Of a stretch of 64,000 nucleotides of DNA, positions 44,148 to 52,533 are shown one piece after another (within the stretch, counting starts at the first letter, position 1; the number at the start of each line of letters is the position of its first letter). The DNA is taken from NCBI GenBank assembly GCA_003524095.1, contig DOEE01000003.1, positions 310,001-374,000 of the forward strand, in the 5' to 3' direction. The position numbers and the translations under genes were made by a program. Under the pieces are notes generated by a model. The model saw nothing but the letters and a program-made list of their open reading frames with translations, ran no database searches and had not been told where the DNA came from. This DNA comes from Clostridiales bacterium. Lineage in GTDB: Bacteria; Bacillota; Clostridia; Christensenellales; UBA1242.

Positions 44148-44774
44148 ATGGCAAGCACAAAATTACTTAATATATTAGGTGAAGAATGTGGTTCAATTAG
44201 ACTAAATGACAGCGTATTCAAACAAGAATATAACGAAGCGCTTATTCATCAAGTTGTAGTTGCACATCTAGCCAATTTAAGACAAGGTACAAAAAGCACT
44301 CTTACTCGTTCTGAAGTTAGGGGTCATGCTAAGAAACCTTGGAGACAAAAAGGTACTGGTAGAGCAAGACAAGGCTCAACCAAAGCTCCACAATGGAGAG
44401 GCGGTGGTATTGCATTTGCACCAAAGCCAAGAGATTTCTCTAAAAAAGTAAACAAAGAAGCTAAGAGAGTTGCATTCCGTAGTGCAATTTCGACTAAACT
44501 TGCAAACAAAGAACTTATCGTTCTTGAAAACCTTGACATCAAAGATGCTAAGACTAAAACTATGGTTGAAGTTCTTAACAAAATTGGTGCTGACAGAACT
44601 GCTGTCATTGTTACAAAAGGTCAAAACGAAAACGTTCTAAGAGCAAGTGCTAATCTTCAAAATGTTGAAGTTACAAATAGCGACCTTCTTAATGTTTATG
44701 ATATTATTAAATGCGACAAGTTAGTTTTAACTGCTGACGCTATCAAATCAATTGAAGAGGGGTATAAAGCATAA
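44148..44774 (+). CDS. rplD: 50S ribosomal protein L4
   Basis: L4 lines the peptide exit tunnel with L22 and is the S10-operon repressor in gamma-proteobacteria. The tunnel loop KKPWRQKGTGRARQGSTKAPQWRGGG (near residues 62-87) is intact, with no obvious macrolide-type change. The length is 208 residues. Its stop overlaps the rplW start by one base. Confidence 0.98.
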   Translation: MASTKLLNILGEECGSIRLNDSVFKQEYNEALIHQVVVAHLANLRQGTKSTLTRSEVRGHAKKPWRQKGTGRARQGSTKAPQWRGGGIAFAPKPRDFSKKVNKEAKRVAFRSAISTKLANKELIVLENLDIKDAKTKTMVEVLNKIGADRTAVIVTKGQNENVLRASANLQNVEVTNSDLLNVYDIIKCDKLVLTADAIKSIEEGYKA

Positions 44775-45064
44775 TGAAAACATTTGATATTATTAAAAAA
44801 CCACTTCTAAGTGAAAAGACCTATGCAGACATTCACAACAAAAAATATGCTTTTGTTGTTGACAAAAATGCAAACAAGGTTGAAATCAAAAAAGCCGTTG
44901 AAGAAATTTTTGGTGTTAAGGTTAAATCAGTTAACACTCTAAATGTTGACGGCAAATTAAAAAGACAAGGCAAGACTCAAGGTTATACTAACGACTTTAA
45001 AAAAGCTTATGTTACTTTAACTGCTGATAGCAAAGCTATTGAGTTCTTTGAAAGTCTATCGTAG
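44774..45064 (+). CDS. rplW: 50S ribosomal protein L23
   Basis: L23 sits at the tunnel exit and is the docking site for trigger factor and SRP. It begins MKTFDIIKKPLLSEKTYADI and has KVEIKKAVEEIFGVKVKSVNT. The length of 96 is normal. Start codon overlaps the rplD stop (TAATG), indicating translational coupling. Confidence 0.98.
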   Translation: MKTFDIIKKPLLSEKTYADIHNKKYAFVVDKNANKVEIKKAVEEIFGVKVKSVNTLNVDGKLKRQGKTQGYTNDFKKAYVTLTADSKAIEFFESLS

Positions 45065-45078
45065 GAGGATAAATTATA

Positions 45079-45906
45079 ATGGCTATTAAAACATATAAAC
45101 CAACATCTCCTGCTAGAAGATTTTATACTACCGCTTCTTTTGAAGAAGTAACAAAAAAGACTCCTGAAAAGTCTTTGCTTACTGAAAAGAAAAAATTTGC
45201 TGGTAGAAATAATCAAGGCAGAATCACTGTTAGACACAGAGGTGGTGGAAACAGAGTTAAATACAGAATTATTGATTTTAAAAGAAACAAAGATGGTGTT
45301 CCAGCAAAAGTTGTTGGTATTGAATACGACCCAAACAGAAGTGCTTACATTGCTTTGCTTAACTATGCTGATGGCGAAAAGAGATATATCTTAGCTCCAG
45401 TTGGTCTAAATGTGGGCGATACTGTTATGAGTGGCGCTAATGCTGAAATCAAAGTTGGTAACGCACTTGAAATGAAAGATATGCCAGTTGGTGCTGTTAT
45501 TCACAACATCGAACTTACTCCTGGCAATGGTGGTCAAATTGTTAGATCTGCTGGTATGGAAGCTAGACTTATGGCTAAAGAAGGCAGATATGTTACAATT
45601 AAACTTCCATCAGGAGAAATGAGATTGGTTCTTGCTAATTGCAAAGCGACAATTGGTCAAGTTGGCAATCTTGAACACGAAATAGTATCTATCGGAAAAG
45701 CAGGTAGAACTAGACATCAAGGAATTAGACCTACTGTTCGTGGTAGCGTTATGAACCCTTGTGATCACCCACATGGTGGTGGTGAAGGTAAATGCCCAGT
45801 TGGTAGAAAATCTCCACTTACTCCTTGGGGTAAACCTGCTATTGGTAAGAAGACTAGAAATACCAAAAAACAAAGTAGCAAGCTAATACTTAAGCGTGTG
45901 AATTAG
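45079..45906 (+). CDS. rplB: 50S ribosomal protein L2
   Basis: L2 is a large primary 23S rRNA-binding protein needed for subunit joining and peptidyl transfer. It shows MAIKTYKPTSPARRF, GRNNQGRITVRHRGGG, and the VMNPCDHPHGGGEGK loop whose His is close to the active centre. The 275-residue length is standard. TAGGAGGAT lies just after the rplW stop. Confidence 0.99.
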   Translation: MAIKTYKPTSPARRFYTTASFEEVTKKTPEKSLLTEKKKFAGRNNQGRITVRHRGGGNRVKYRIIDFKRNKDGVPAKVVGIEYDPNRSAYIALLNYADGEKRYILAPVGLNVGDTVMSGANAEIKVGNALEMKDMPVGAVIHNIELTPGNGGQIVRSAGMEARLMAKEGRYVTIKLPSGEMRLVLANCKATIGQVGNLEHEIVSIGKAGRTRHQGIRPTVRGSVMNPCDHPHGGGEGKCPVGRKSPLTPWGKPAIGKKTRNTKKQSSKLILKRVN

Positions 45907-45917
45907 GAGTTTAAAGT

Positions 45918-46196
45918 ATGAGTAGATCATTAAAGAAAAAACCTTATGTTGAAGAAAGGTTATTAAAGAGAATTGAAAAATTAAATTCAGAAGGTAAAAA
46001 ACAAGTTTTGAAGACTTGGAGTAGAAGTTCTACAATTTATCCTGAATTTGTAGGTCACACTATTGCTGTTCATAATGGAATGAAACATATCCCAGTTTAC
46101 TGTACAATTGACATGATTGGTCACAAACTTGGTGAATTCGCTCCTACTAGAACCTTTAGAGGTCATGGCAGTGATAAGGTTGCAGGAAAGAAGTAA
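45918..46196 (+). CDS. rpsS: 30S ribosomal protein S19
   Basis: S19 binds the 30S head with S13 and touches the A-site tRNA region. MSRSLKKKPYVEERLL and the core HNGMKHIPVYCTIDMIGHKLGEFAPTRTFRGH are diagnostic; 92 residues is normal. It follows rplB by 11 nt with TAGGAG. Confidence 0.99.
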   Translation: MSRSLKKKPYVEERLLKRIEKLNSEGKKQVLKTWSRSSTIYPEFVGHTIAVHNGMKHIPVYCTIDMIGHKLGEFAPTRTFRGHGSDKVAGKK

Positions 46197-46209
46197 GGAG
46201 AGATAAATT

Positions 46210-46599
46210 ATGGCTAAGAGAATGAAAGAAAAATCTGCAAAAAGATTAGAAACTAGAGACACTCGTCCTACTGCTACTGCTAGATATGTTAGAATGGGTG
46301 CTCCAAAGGCAAAAAGAGTTTTGGATATAATCAAAAACAAACCTGCAGTTGAAGCTTGTGCAATACTTGATATTACTCCTAGTACAGCATCATTAGCAGT
46401 TAAAAAAGTTTTGTGTTCGGCTATGGCTAATGCAGAAAACAATATGGGTCTTAACAAAGACGAACTTGTTGTTGCTGAAGCTTATGCTAACCAAGCACCA
46501 TCTTTTAAAAGAGTATCTTTTAGAGGTAGGGGTGGTGTTGATACAATTATAAAAAGAAATTGTCATATCACTATCGTGTTAGACAGCGTAAAAAAGTAA
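46210..46599 (+). CDS. rplV: 50S ribosomal protein L22
   Basis: L22 spans the 50S subunit, its beta-hairpin lining the exit tunnel. The protein has TARYVRMGAPKAKRVLDIIKNKP near the start and AYANQAPSFKRVSFRGRGGVD for the hairpin (SFKRxxxRxRG). It is 129 residues long with a slightly extended basic N-terminus. AAGGAGAG ribosome site. Confidence 0.98.
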   Translation: MAKRMKEKSAKRLETRDTRPTATARYVRMGAPKAKRVLDIIKNKPAVEACAILDITPSTASLAVKKVLCSAMANAENNMGLNKDELVVAEAYANQAPSFKRVSFRGRGGVDTIIKRNCHITIVLDSVKK

Positions 46600-46617
46600 A
46601 GGAGCAAGAAAAGAATT

Positions 46618-47304
46618 ATGGGACAAAAAGTTAATCCACACGGTTTTAGAGTTGGTGTTAATAAAGAATGGAGTTCTTCTTGGATTGCTAACAAAAAAGA
46701 ATTCTCTAATTATCTAATTGAAGATAACAAAATTAGAAAATACATTAACAAAAAACATGCAGGTAACAGTATTTCAAAGATTATTATTGAAAGAACTGTT
46801 AATCGTCTAACCGTTGATATTTATACTTCTAAACCTGGTATCGTTATTGGTCAAAAGGGTGCAGGAGTTGAAGAATTAAAAAATGACATTGCTAAAATTA
46901 GCAATATCAAAAACATTAGCATTAATATCAAAGAAGTAAAGAGACCTGATCTCGATGCTGAATTAGTTGCTGAAAGCATTGCTATGCAACTTGAAAAGAG
47001 AGTTAGCTTTAGACGTGCTATGAAACAAGCTATGCAAAGAGTTATGAGAGCAGGCGCAGTTGGTTGCAAAATTATGGTTAGTGGTAGACTTGATGGTGCT
47101 GAAATCGCTAGATCTGAGCATTATCATGAAGGTAGACTTCCACTTCATACAATCAGAGCAGACATCGATTATGCTACTTATGAAGCACACACTACTTTTG
47201 GTGTTATCGGTGTTAAAGTTTGGATTTGCAAAGGCGAAATCTTAAACAAAAAATCTGTAACTTGCGATAATACTTCTGATAATGGAGGTGAAGCATTATG
47301 TTAA
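46618..47304 (+). CDS. rpsC: 30S ribosomal protein S3
   Basis: S3 forms part of the mRNA entry tunnel and helicase centre. It starts MGQKVNPHGFRVGVNKEWSSSWI; the KH domain GXXG is PGIVIGQKGAGVEELK; and VSGRLDGAEIARSEHYHEGRLPLHTIRADIDYA is the C-terminal signature. The 228-residue length fits. The last 7 nt overlap the rplP start. Confidence 0.99.
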   Translation: MGQKVNPHGFRVGVNKEWSSSWIANKKEFSNYLIEDNKIRKYINKKHAGNSISKIIIERTVNRLTVDIYTSKPGIVIGQKGAGVEELKNDIAKISNIKNISINIKEVKRPDLDAELVAESIAMQLEKRVSFRRAMKQAMQRVMRAGAVGCKIMVSGRLDGAEIARSEHYHEGRLPLHTIRADIDYATYEAHTTFGVIGVKVWICKGEILNKKSVTCDNTSDNGGEALC

Positions 47305-47738
47305 TGATGCCAAGAAGAGTTACAAGAAGAAAACAATTTAGAGGAAGAATGAAGGGTAAAGCCACACGTGGTAACAAGCTTGCTTATGGTTCTTTCGGTT
47401 TGGTTGCTACTGAGCCATGTTGGCTTACTGCAAATCAAATTGAAGCTGCCAGAGTTGCTATTAACCGTTTTACAAAACGTGGTGGTAAAGTTTGGATAAA
47501 TGTATTCCCACAAAAACCAGTTTCCAAAAAACCTATCGGTACTCGTATGGGTAAAGGTAAAGGAGCTCCTGAATTTTGGGTAGCAGTTGTTAAACCTGGT
47601 AGAGTATTATTTGAACTTGAAGGTGTTGCTGAAGACCAAGCTAGAGAAGCTATGCGTCTTGCTGGACACAAATTACCTTGCAAAACTAAATTCGTTATGA
47701 AAGAAAATGAAGAAATTATTGAAGGTGGTAACGAATAA
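47298..47738 (+). CDS. rplP: 50S ribosomal protein L16
   Basis: L16 helps position A-site tRNA and completes the 50S subunit. MLMMPRRVTRRKQFRGRMKG matches the family start; GSFGLVATEPCWLTANQIEAAR and RMGKGKGAPEFWVAVVKPG are diagnostic. The ATG at 47298 follows GGAGG and overlaps the end of rpsC. 146 residues. Stop overlaps rpmC (TAATG). Confidence 0.98.
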   Translation: MLMMPRRVTRRKQFRGRMKGKATRGNKLAYGSFGLVATEPCWLTANQIEAARVAINRFTKRGGKVWINVFPQKPVSKKPIGTRMGKGKGAPEFWVAVVKPGRVLFELEGVAEDQAREAMRLAGHKLPCKTKFVMKENEEIIEGGNE

Positions 47739-47944
47739 TGAAAGCAAAGAATTTTAAAGAAATGACCAGCGAAGAACTTAATGCAAAGTTGAAGTCATTG
47801 AAACAAGAATTATTTAATCTTCGTTTTTCAAATGCTACTGGACAACTTGCAAATCCTATGCAACTAAATGTTGTTAAAAAGGACATCGCTAGAGTTAAAA
47901 CCATTCTTACAGAAAGAGAATTAAATAAAAAGGCTAATGCCTAA
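47738..47944 (+). CDS. rpmC: 50S ribosomal protein L29
   Basis: L29 is a small two-helix protein at the tunnel exit, next to L23. MKAKNFKEMTSEELNAKLKSLKQELFNLRF and the ATGQLANPMQLNVVKKDIARVKTIL block are typical. 68 residues; the start overlaps the rplP stop by one base. Confidence 0.98.
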   Translation: MKAKNFKEMTSEELNAKLKSLKQELFNLRFSNATGQLANPMQLNVVKKDIARVKTILTERELNKKANA

Positions 47945-47969
47945 GTGCTAGTATAGGAGGATAAAGAAA

Positions 47970-48230
47970 ATGACAGTTGAAAGAAATAACAGAAGAACTA
48001 GAATTGGTGTTGTTGTTAGTGATAAAATGGACAAAACAATTACTGTTGCTGTAGAACTTGACAAAAGACATCCACTATACGGCAAAGTTTACAGAACAAC
48101 CAAAAAATTCAAAGCCCATGATGAAAATAATGTTGCACACATCGGCGACACTGTTGAAATTATGGAAACACGTCCACTAAGTAAAGATAAATACTTTAGA
48201 TTAGTGAGAATAGTCGAAAGGGCTAAATAA
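47970..48230 (+). CDS. rpsQ: 30S ribosomal protein S17
   Basis: S17 is a primary 16S rRNA-binding OB-fold protein of the 30S body. GVVVSDKMDKTITVAVE, HPLYGKVYRTTKKFKAHDE and IMETRPLSKDKYFRLVRI are clear. 86 residues. TAGGAGGAT ribosome site. Confidence 0.99.
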   Translation: MTVERNNRRTRIGVVVSDKMDKTITVAVELDKRHPLYGKVYRTTKKFKAHDENNVAHIGDTVEIMETRPLSKDKYFRLVRIVERAK

Positions 48231-48241
48231 GGAGATAAAAT

Positions 48242-48610
48242 ATGGTACAACCTCAAACAATATTAAAAGTTGCCGACAATAGTGGCGCTAAGAGAATTAT
48301 GTGTATTAGAATCTTGGGTGGCTCATTTCGTAGAAGTGGTAACATCGGGGATATCATTGTAGCATCAGTAAAAACTGCTACTCCTGGTGGTACAGTTAAA
48401 AAAGGTGATGTTGTAAAAGCAGTTATCGTTAGAACTTCAAAAGGTGTTTCAAGACCTGATGGTTCTTATATCAAATTTGATGACAATGCTGCTGTTATAA
48501 TAGATAACCAAAAATTACCAAAAGGTACTCGTATCTTTGGACCAATTGCAAGAGAACTTAGAGACAAAGGTTTCATGAAAATTATTTCGCTTGCACCTGA
48601 AGTATTATAA
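48242..48610 (+). CDS. rplN: 50S ribosomal protein L14
   Basis: L14 is at the subunit interface in bridge B8 and binds RsfS. MVQPQTILKVADNSGAKRIMCIRILGGS and the RTSKGVSRPDGSYIKFDDNAAVII core are diagnostic; 122 residues is the standard length. AAGGAG site 11 nt after rpsQ. Confidence 0.99.
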   Translation: MVQPQTILKVADNSGAKRIMCIRILGGSFRRSGNIGDIIVASVKTATPGGTVKKGDVVKAVIVRTSKGVSRPDGSYIKFDDNAAVIIDNQKLPKGTRIFGPIARELRDKGFMKIISLAPEVL

Positions 48611-48621
48611 GGAGATTAAAT

Positions 48622-49173
48622 ATGGCATTAAATGTTAAAAAAGGTGATACAGTTGTAGTTATCGCTGGAAAAGATAAAGGCAAAACTGGCAAAGTGTTAG
48701 TTGCAATGCCTGCAGACAACTCCGTTGTAGTAGCAGGTGTAAACATTATTTCTAAACACAAAAAACCAAGAAGTGCTCAAGATAAAGGTGGCATTATCAA
48801 AAGAGAAAACAAAATTGATGCTAGTAACGTTCAAATCATTTGTGGATCTTGTGGCAAAGCTACTAGAGTTGGTCATTCTATTGATGGTGACAAAAAGACT
48901 CGTATCTGCAAAAAATGTGGTGCTAGCCTAGATGTTGCTGGTAAGAAAGCTACCAAAGAAACCAAAACTTCTACTAAGAAAGTAGAAACAAAGTCTACTA
49001 CTAAAAAAGTAGAAACAAAAGAACCAGTTGCTAAAAAAGAAACTGCTAAAAAAGCTCCAGTTGCTGAAAAGAAAGTAACTAGCACTCCAAAAAAGACTGC
49101 TACTACAAAGGCTACTGAAGAAAAGAAAACAACAACAAAAAAATCTACTACCAAAAAAGTAGAGAGTAAGTAA
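48622..49173 (+). CDS. rplX: 50S ribosomal protein L24 with long Lys/Thr tail
   Basis: L24 is an assembly initiator at the tunnel exit. Residues 1-108 are a normal L24: KOW motif VKKGDTVVVIAGKDKGKTGKV, GVNIISKHKKP, and a CxxC...CxxC zinc ribbon (CGSCGK to CKKCG). Residues 109-183 are an unusual low-complexity tail of Lys, Thr, Glu, Ala and Val with repeats of TTKKVETK type, making the protein about 75 residues longer than most. The frame is intact up to a TAA followed by AAGGAGG for rplE, so the tail is genuine coding sequence. Confidence 0.97.
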   Translation: MALNVKKGDTVVVIAGKDKGKTGKVLVAMPADNSVVVAGVNIISKHKKPRSAQDKGGIIKRENKIDASNVQIICGSCGKATRVGHSIDGDKKTRICKKCGASLDVAGKKATKETKTSTKKVETKSTTKKVETKEPVAKKETAKKAPVAEKKVTSTPKKTATTKATEEKKTTTKKSTTKKVESK

Positions 49174-49182
49174 GGAGGAATT

Positions 49183-49734
49183 ATGGCAAAAGAATTGAAT
49201 AGATTACATAAATTTTATAACGAAGTCGTAGTTCCTGCTATGATGAAAGAACAAGGCTACAAAAACGTTAATCAAGTTCCTAAGATTGAAAAAATCATTG
49301 TTAGCCGTGGTCTTGGTGATGTAAAAGATAATTCTCAAGCTTTCAACAAGGCTGTTGACGAATTGGCTACTATCACTGGACAAAAACCAATTACAACTTT
49401 GGCAAAAAAATCTATTGCTAACTTCAAAGTTAGACAAGGAATGAAAGTTGGTGCTAAGGTTACTCTTAGAGGAGAGCATATGTATGAGTTCCTAGACAAA
49501 CTTATTTCAATTGCACTTCCAAGACTTAGAGACTTCCAAGGTGTTTCCAAAAAATCTTTTGATGGAAAGGGAAACTATGCTATGGGGCTTACTGAACAAT
49601 TAGTATTCCCAGAAATTAGTTATGAAAAAATTGACAAAGTTCGTGGTTTAGACATTGTTATTGTTACTTCTGCTAAATCTGATGAGGACGCAAAACTAGT
49701 TTTGACTAAACTAGGTATGCCATTCAAAAAGTAG
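49183..49734 (+). CDS. rplE: 50S ribosomal protein L5
   Basis: L5 binds 5S rRNA and contacts P-site tRNA through its loop. KEQGYKNVNQVPKIEKIIVSRGLGD, GQKPITTLAKKSIANFKVRQGM and LRDFQGVSKKSFDGKGNYAMGL are the family blocks. The length of 183 is slightly above the usual 179. AAGGAGG is right after the rplX stop. Confidence 0.99.
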   Translation: MAKELNRLHKFYNEVVVPAMMKEQGYKNVNQVPKIEKIIVSRGLGDVKDNSQAFNKAVDELATITGQKPITTLAKKSIANFKVRQGMKVGAKVTLRGEHMYEFLDKLISIALPRLRDFQGVSKKSFDGKGNYAMGLTEQLVFPEISYEKIDKVRGLDIVIVTSAKSDEDAKLVLTKLGMPFKK

Positions 49735-49753
49735 GAGGTAAAGGAAGAAAAAT

Positions 49754-49939
49754 ATGGCAAGAAAAGCATTATTAAATAAACAACAAAAAGTTCAAAAATT
49801 TTCTACACGTGAATATACTCGTTGCAAAATTTGTGGTCGTCCACACTCTGTACTAAGAAAGTATGGTATTTGCAGAATATGTTTTAGGGAACTTGCTTAC
49901 AAAGGCGAAATCCCTGGTGTAAAGAAGTCAAGTTGGTAA
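49754..49939 (+). CDS. rpsN: 30S ribosomal protein S14, zinc type
   Basis: The 61-residue, zinc-binding form of S14 (type Z). MARKALLNKQQKVQKFSTREYTRCKICGRPHSVLRKYGICRICFRELA shows CKIC and CRIC pairs. S14 is a late 30S head protein. TAGGAGGTAAAGG precedes it. Confidence 0.98.
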   Translation: MARKALLNKQQKVQKFSTREYTRCKICGRPHSVLRKYGICRICFRELAYKGEIPGVKKSSW

Positions 49940-49954
49940 AAGGAGGAAACAATT

Positions 49955-50338
49955 ATGACTATAGATCCAATCGCAGATATGCTTACAAGAATGAGAAATG
50001 CGTTGAATGCAAAACATACAAATGTTTCCATTCCTGTATCAAAAACTAAATTAGCCATTGCCGAACTTCTACAAAATGAAGGCTACATTGCTTCTTACAA
50101 AGTTGAAGGCGAAGGCATCAAAGCAAACATTGTTATTGAATTCAAAGACAACAAGGTTATCCAAGGTTTGAGAAGAATCTCCAAACCAGGTCTTAGAATT
50201 TATGCTAGCGTAGAAGATTTACCTAAGGTTATCAATGGCTTGGGTATCGCAATCGTTTCTACCAACAAAGGAATTATTACTGATAGGGAAGCACGTAAAC
50301 TAGGTGTTGGTGGTGAAGTGCTTGCTTATGTATGGTAG
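49955..50338 (+). CDS. rpsH: 30S ribosomal protein S8
   Basis: S8 is a central-domain 16S rRNA-binding protein and, in E. coli, the spc-operon repressor. DPIADMLTRMRNALNAKHTNVSIPVSKTK and the C-terminal GIAIVSTNKGIITDREARKLGVGGEVLAYVW are diagnostic. 127 residues. AAAGGAGG site. Confidence 0.99.
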   Translation: MTIDPIADMLTRMRNALNAKHTNVSIPVSKTKLAIAELLQNEGYIASYKVEGEGIKANIVIEFKDNKVIQGLRRISKPGLRIYASVEDLPKVINGLGIAIVSTNKGIITDREARKLGVGGEVLAYVW

Positions 50339-50350
50339 GAGGTAAAAGTT

Positions 50351-50887
50351 ATGAGTAGAATTGGTAAAAAGACAATCGTATTGCCACAAGGCGTAAATGT
50401 TACTGTTGCTGGCAAACTTGTTACTGTTACTGGCCCTAAAGGTACTCTTTCCAGAGAAATTAATCCAAAAATTGAAGTAAAAGTTGAAGACGGTCATGTA
50501 AACGTTATCAACAATAATGTTGAAACTCAGTACAATGCTTATCATGGTCTTTATAGACAATTGATTGCAAACATGGTTGAAGGGGTTTCAAAAGGCTTCC
50601 AAAAATCACTAAATGTTAATGGTGTTGGTTTCAAAATCAATCAACAAGGACAAGATTTAGTATTAAACATTGGATTTTCACATCCAGTTGTTGTCAAAGC
50701 TATTCCAGGAATTGAACTTTCTTGTGATAAGACAACAATAACTGTCAAAGGTATTGACAAAGAATTAGTTGGTCAATTTGCTGCAAAAGTTAGACAGATT
50801 AAACCAGTAGAACCATACCATGCTTATGGAATTAGTTACACAGATGAAACTGTTGTTCGTAAAGAAGTTAAGAGTGGTAAGAAGTAG
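50351..50887 (+). CDS. rplF: 50S ribosomal protein L6
   Basis: L6 is a two-domain protein near the factor-binding site. MSRIGKKTIVLPQGVNVTVAGKLVTVTGPKG begins it, and the C-terminal RQIKPVEPYHAYGISYTDE replaces the usual RxxxPPEPYKGKGIRY signature with milder changes. 178 residues. TAGGAGG site. Confidence 0.98.
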   Translation: MSRIGKKTIVLPQGVNVTVAGKLVTVTGPKGTLSREINPKIEVKVEDGHVNVINNNVETQYNAYHGLYRQLIANMVEGVSKGFQKSLNVNGVGFKINQQGQDLVLNIGFSHPVVVKAIPGIELSCDKTTITVKGIDKELVGQFAAKVRQIKPVEPYHAYGISYTDETVVRKEVKSGKK

Positions 50888-50897
50888 AGGTTAGGTT

Positions 50898-51266
50898 ATG
50901 ATTAAGAAGATTAATAAAAATGAAGATAGAAAAATGCGTGCTGAACGTGTTAGAGCAAAAATTTCAGGCACTACTGAAAGACCAAGACTTAATGTATTTA
51001 GAAGTTTGAATAATATCTACGCTCAAGTAATTGACGATACAAAAGGTATTACTCTTGCTCAATCATCTACAATGGACAAAACCATTGTTAAATCAATTGA
51101 AGGAAAAACTAAACAGGAAGCAGCATTCATTGTAGGACAAGCTGTTGCTAAAAATGCTATGAAAAAAGGTATCAAAACTGTTGTATTTGACAGAGCAGGT
51201 TACCAATATACTGGCAGAGTAAAAGCTTTGGCTGACGGTGCTAGAGATGCTGGTCTTGAGTTTTAA
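50898..51266 (+). CDS. rplR: 50S ribosomal protein L18
   Basis: L18 binds 5S rRNA with L5. RAERVRAKISGTTERPRLNVFRSLNNIYAQVIDD and the end FDRAGYQYTGRVKALADGARDAGLEF are diagnostic. 122 residues. AGAGGT ribosome site overlaps the rplF stop region. Confidence 0.98.
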   Translation: MIKKINKNEDRKMRAERVRAKISGTTERPRLNVFRSLNNIYAQVIDDTKGITLAQSSTMDKTIVKSIEGKTKQEAAFIVGQAVAKNAMKKGIKTVVFDRAGYQYTGRVKALADGARDAGLEF

Positions 51267-51277
51267 GAGGTGTTTAT

Positions 51278-51835
51278 ATGCAAAATACTGAAAAAAAGCC
51301 ATTTGAGAAAAAAGGTGGCAATAGAAATCACAACGATAAAAAATCTTTTAACAAAGAAATCGACCCAATTGCTAGCAAACTTGTAGACGTTAATCGTATT
51401 ACTAAGGTTGTTAAGGGCGGTAGAAATATGAGATTTTCTGCTCTTGTTGTTGCTGGTGACAAGGCTGGCAAGGTTGGAGTTGGTACAGGTAAGGCTGCCG
51501 AAGTTCCAAACGCTATCGACAAAGCAACAATGAGTGCCAAAAAACATATGATTAGTATTCCTTTGGAAGGAACTACTATCCCACACGAAGTTATTGGCAA
51601 ATTTGGAACTTCAAAAGTAAAACTTTTGCCTTCTAAAGAAGGTACTGGAGTTATTGCTGGTGGTTCTGTTAGACCAGTTGTGGAACTTTGTGGAATCAAA
51701 GATATCACAGCAAAAAGTTATGGCTCAAGAAATAAAATCAACTGCGTTAAGGCAACTTTGGATGCTCTTATGCAATTGAGAAGCAAGGAAGAAGTTGCTG
51801 CTCTTCGTGGAAAAACTGTAGAGGAAATTTTGTAA
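51278..51835 (+). CDS. rpsE: 30S ribosomal protein S5
   Basis: S5 is at the mRNA entry and is where spectinomycin-resistance changes occur. The core begins at LVDVNRITKVVKGGRNMRFSALVVAGDKAGKVGVGTGKA; the VKGGR loop is intact. 185 residues, with a Lys/Asn-rich N-terminal extension of about 25 residues. AAGAGGTG site. Confidence 0.98.
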   Translation: MQNTEKKPFEKKGGNRNHNDKKSFNKEIDPIASKLVDVNRITKVVKGGRNMRFSALVVAGDKAGKVGVGTGKAAEVPNAIDKATMSAKKHMISIPLEGTTIPHEVIGKFGTSKVKLLPSKEGTGVIAGGSVRPVVELCGIKDITAKSYGSRNKINCVKATLDALMQLRSKEEVAALRGKTVEEIL

Positions 51836-51845
51836 GAGGTGTATT

Positions 51846-52076
51846 ATGGCAGAAACAAAAAAGACAAGTGCAACTCCTACAAAAGTTGCAAAAAAAGAAA
51901 AAATGCTTAGAGTAACATTGGTTAAAAGTCCAATTGGATACTGCAAAGACCAAAGACAAACTGCAGTTGCTCTAGGACTTAATAAATTAAATTCATCTAA
52001 CGAACTTCCAGACAATAGTGCTGTTAGGGGTATGATTTTCAAAATCAAACACCTTGTTCGTGTAGAGGAAATCTAA
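51846..52076 (+). CDS. rpmD: 50S ribosomal protein L30
   Basis: L30 is a small 50S protein. The core LRVTLVKSPIGYCKDQRQTAVALGL and the end GMIFKIKHLVRVEE are typical. At 76 residues it is longer than the usual 58-60 because of a basic N-terminal extension (AETKKTSATPTKVAKKEK). AGAGGTG site. Confidence 0.97.
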   Translation: MAETKKTSATPTKVAKKEKMLRVTLVKSPIGYCKDQRQTAVALGLNKLNSSNELPDNSAVRGMIFKIKHLVRVEEI

Positions 52077-52086
52077 GGGGGAGACT

Positions 52087-52533
52087 ATGAAATTACATCA
52101 ATTAGCACCTGCTCCTAATTCCACTCCAAAAGCAAAAAGATTAGGTAGAGGTTTAGGCTCTGGACTAGGCAAAACTAGTGGAAAGGGCACAAAAGGTCAA
52201 AACTCTCGTAGTGGCGGTGGCGTACGTCCAGGATTTGAAGGCGGTCAAATGCCACTTATTAGAAAATTACCAAGAAGAGGCTTTAACAACAAGAATTTCG
52301 ACAAGGTTTATAACGTTATAAATGTTGAAGATTTGAATAACTTTGATGAAAATACTGTTGTAACAGTTGAGTTACTAAAAGAAAAGAATATTATTAGTAA
52401 AGTTGCCCCTTATGGATTAAAAGTATTAGGTAATGGAAAGTTGGAAAAGAAACTTACTGTTAAGGCTGCCAAATTTTCAGAAACAGCTATACAAAAGATC
52501 AATGAGGTTGGTGGAAAAGCCGAGGTATTATAA
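52087..52533 (+). CDS. rplO: 50S ribosomal protein L15
   Basis: L15 is a late assembly protein in the 50S core. MKLHQLAPAPNSTPKAKRLGRGLGSGLGKTSGKGTKGQNSRSGGGVRPGFEGGQMPL is the standard N-terminus. 148 residues. Stop overlaps the secY start (TAATG). Confidence 0.98.
   Translation: MKLHQLAPAPNSTPKAKRLGRGLGSGLGKTSGKGTKGQNSRSGGGVRPGFEGGQMPLIRKLPRRGFNNKNFDKVYNVINVEDLNNFDENTVVTVELLKEKNIISKVAPYGLKVLGNGKLEKKLTVKAAKFSETAIQKINEVGGKAEVL

Noticed and set aside
45987..46457. 156-codon minus-strand frame over rpsS-rplV
   Set aside because: Overlaps two certain ribosomal genes and lacks start signals.
48946..49170. Separate small basic gene fused to rplX by error
   Set aside because: One continuous frame with steady codon use, and the next ribosome site directly follows the final stop.
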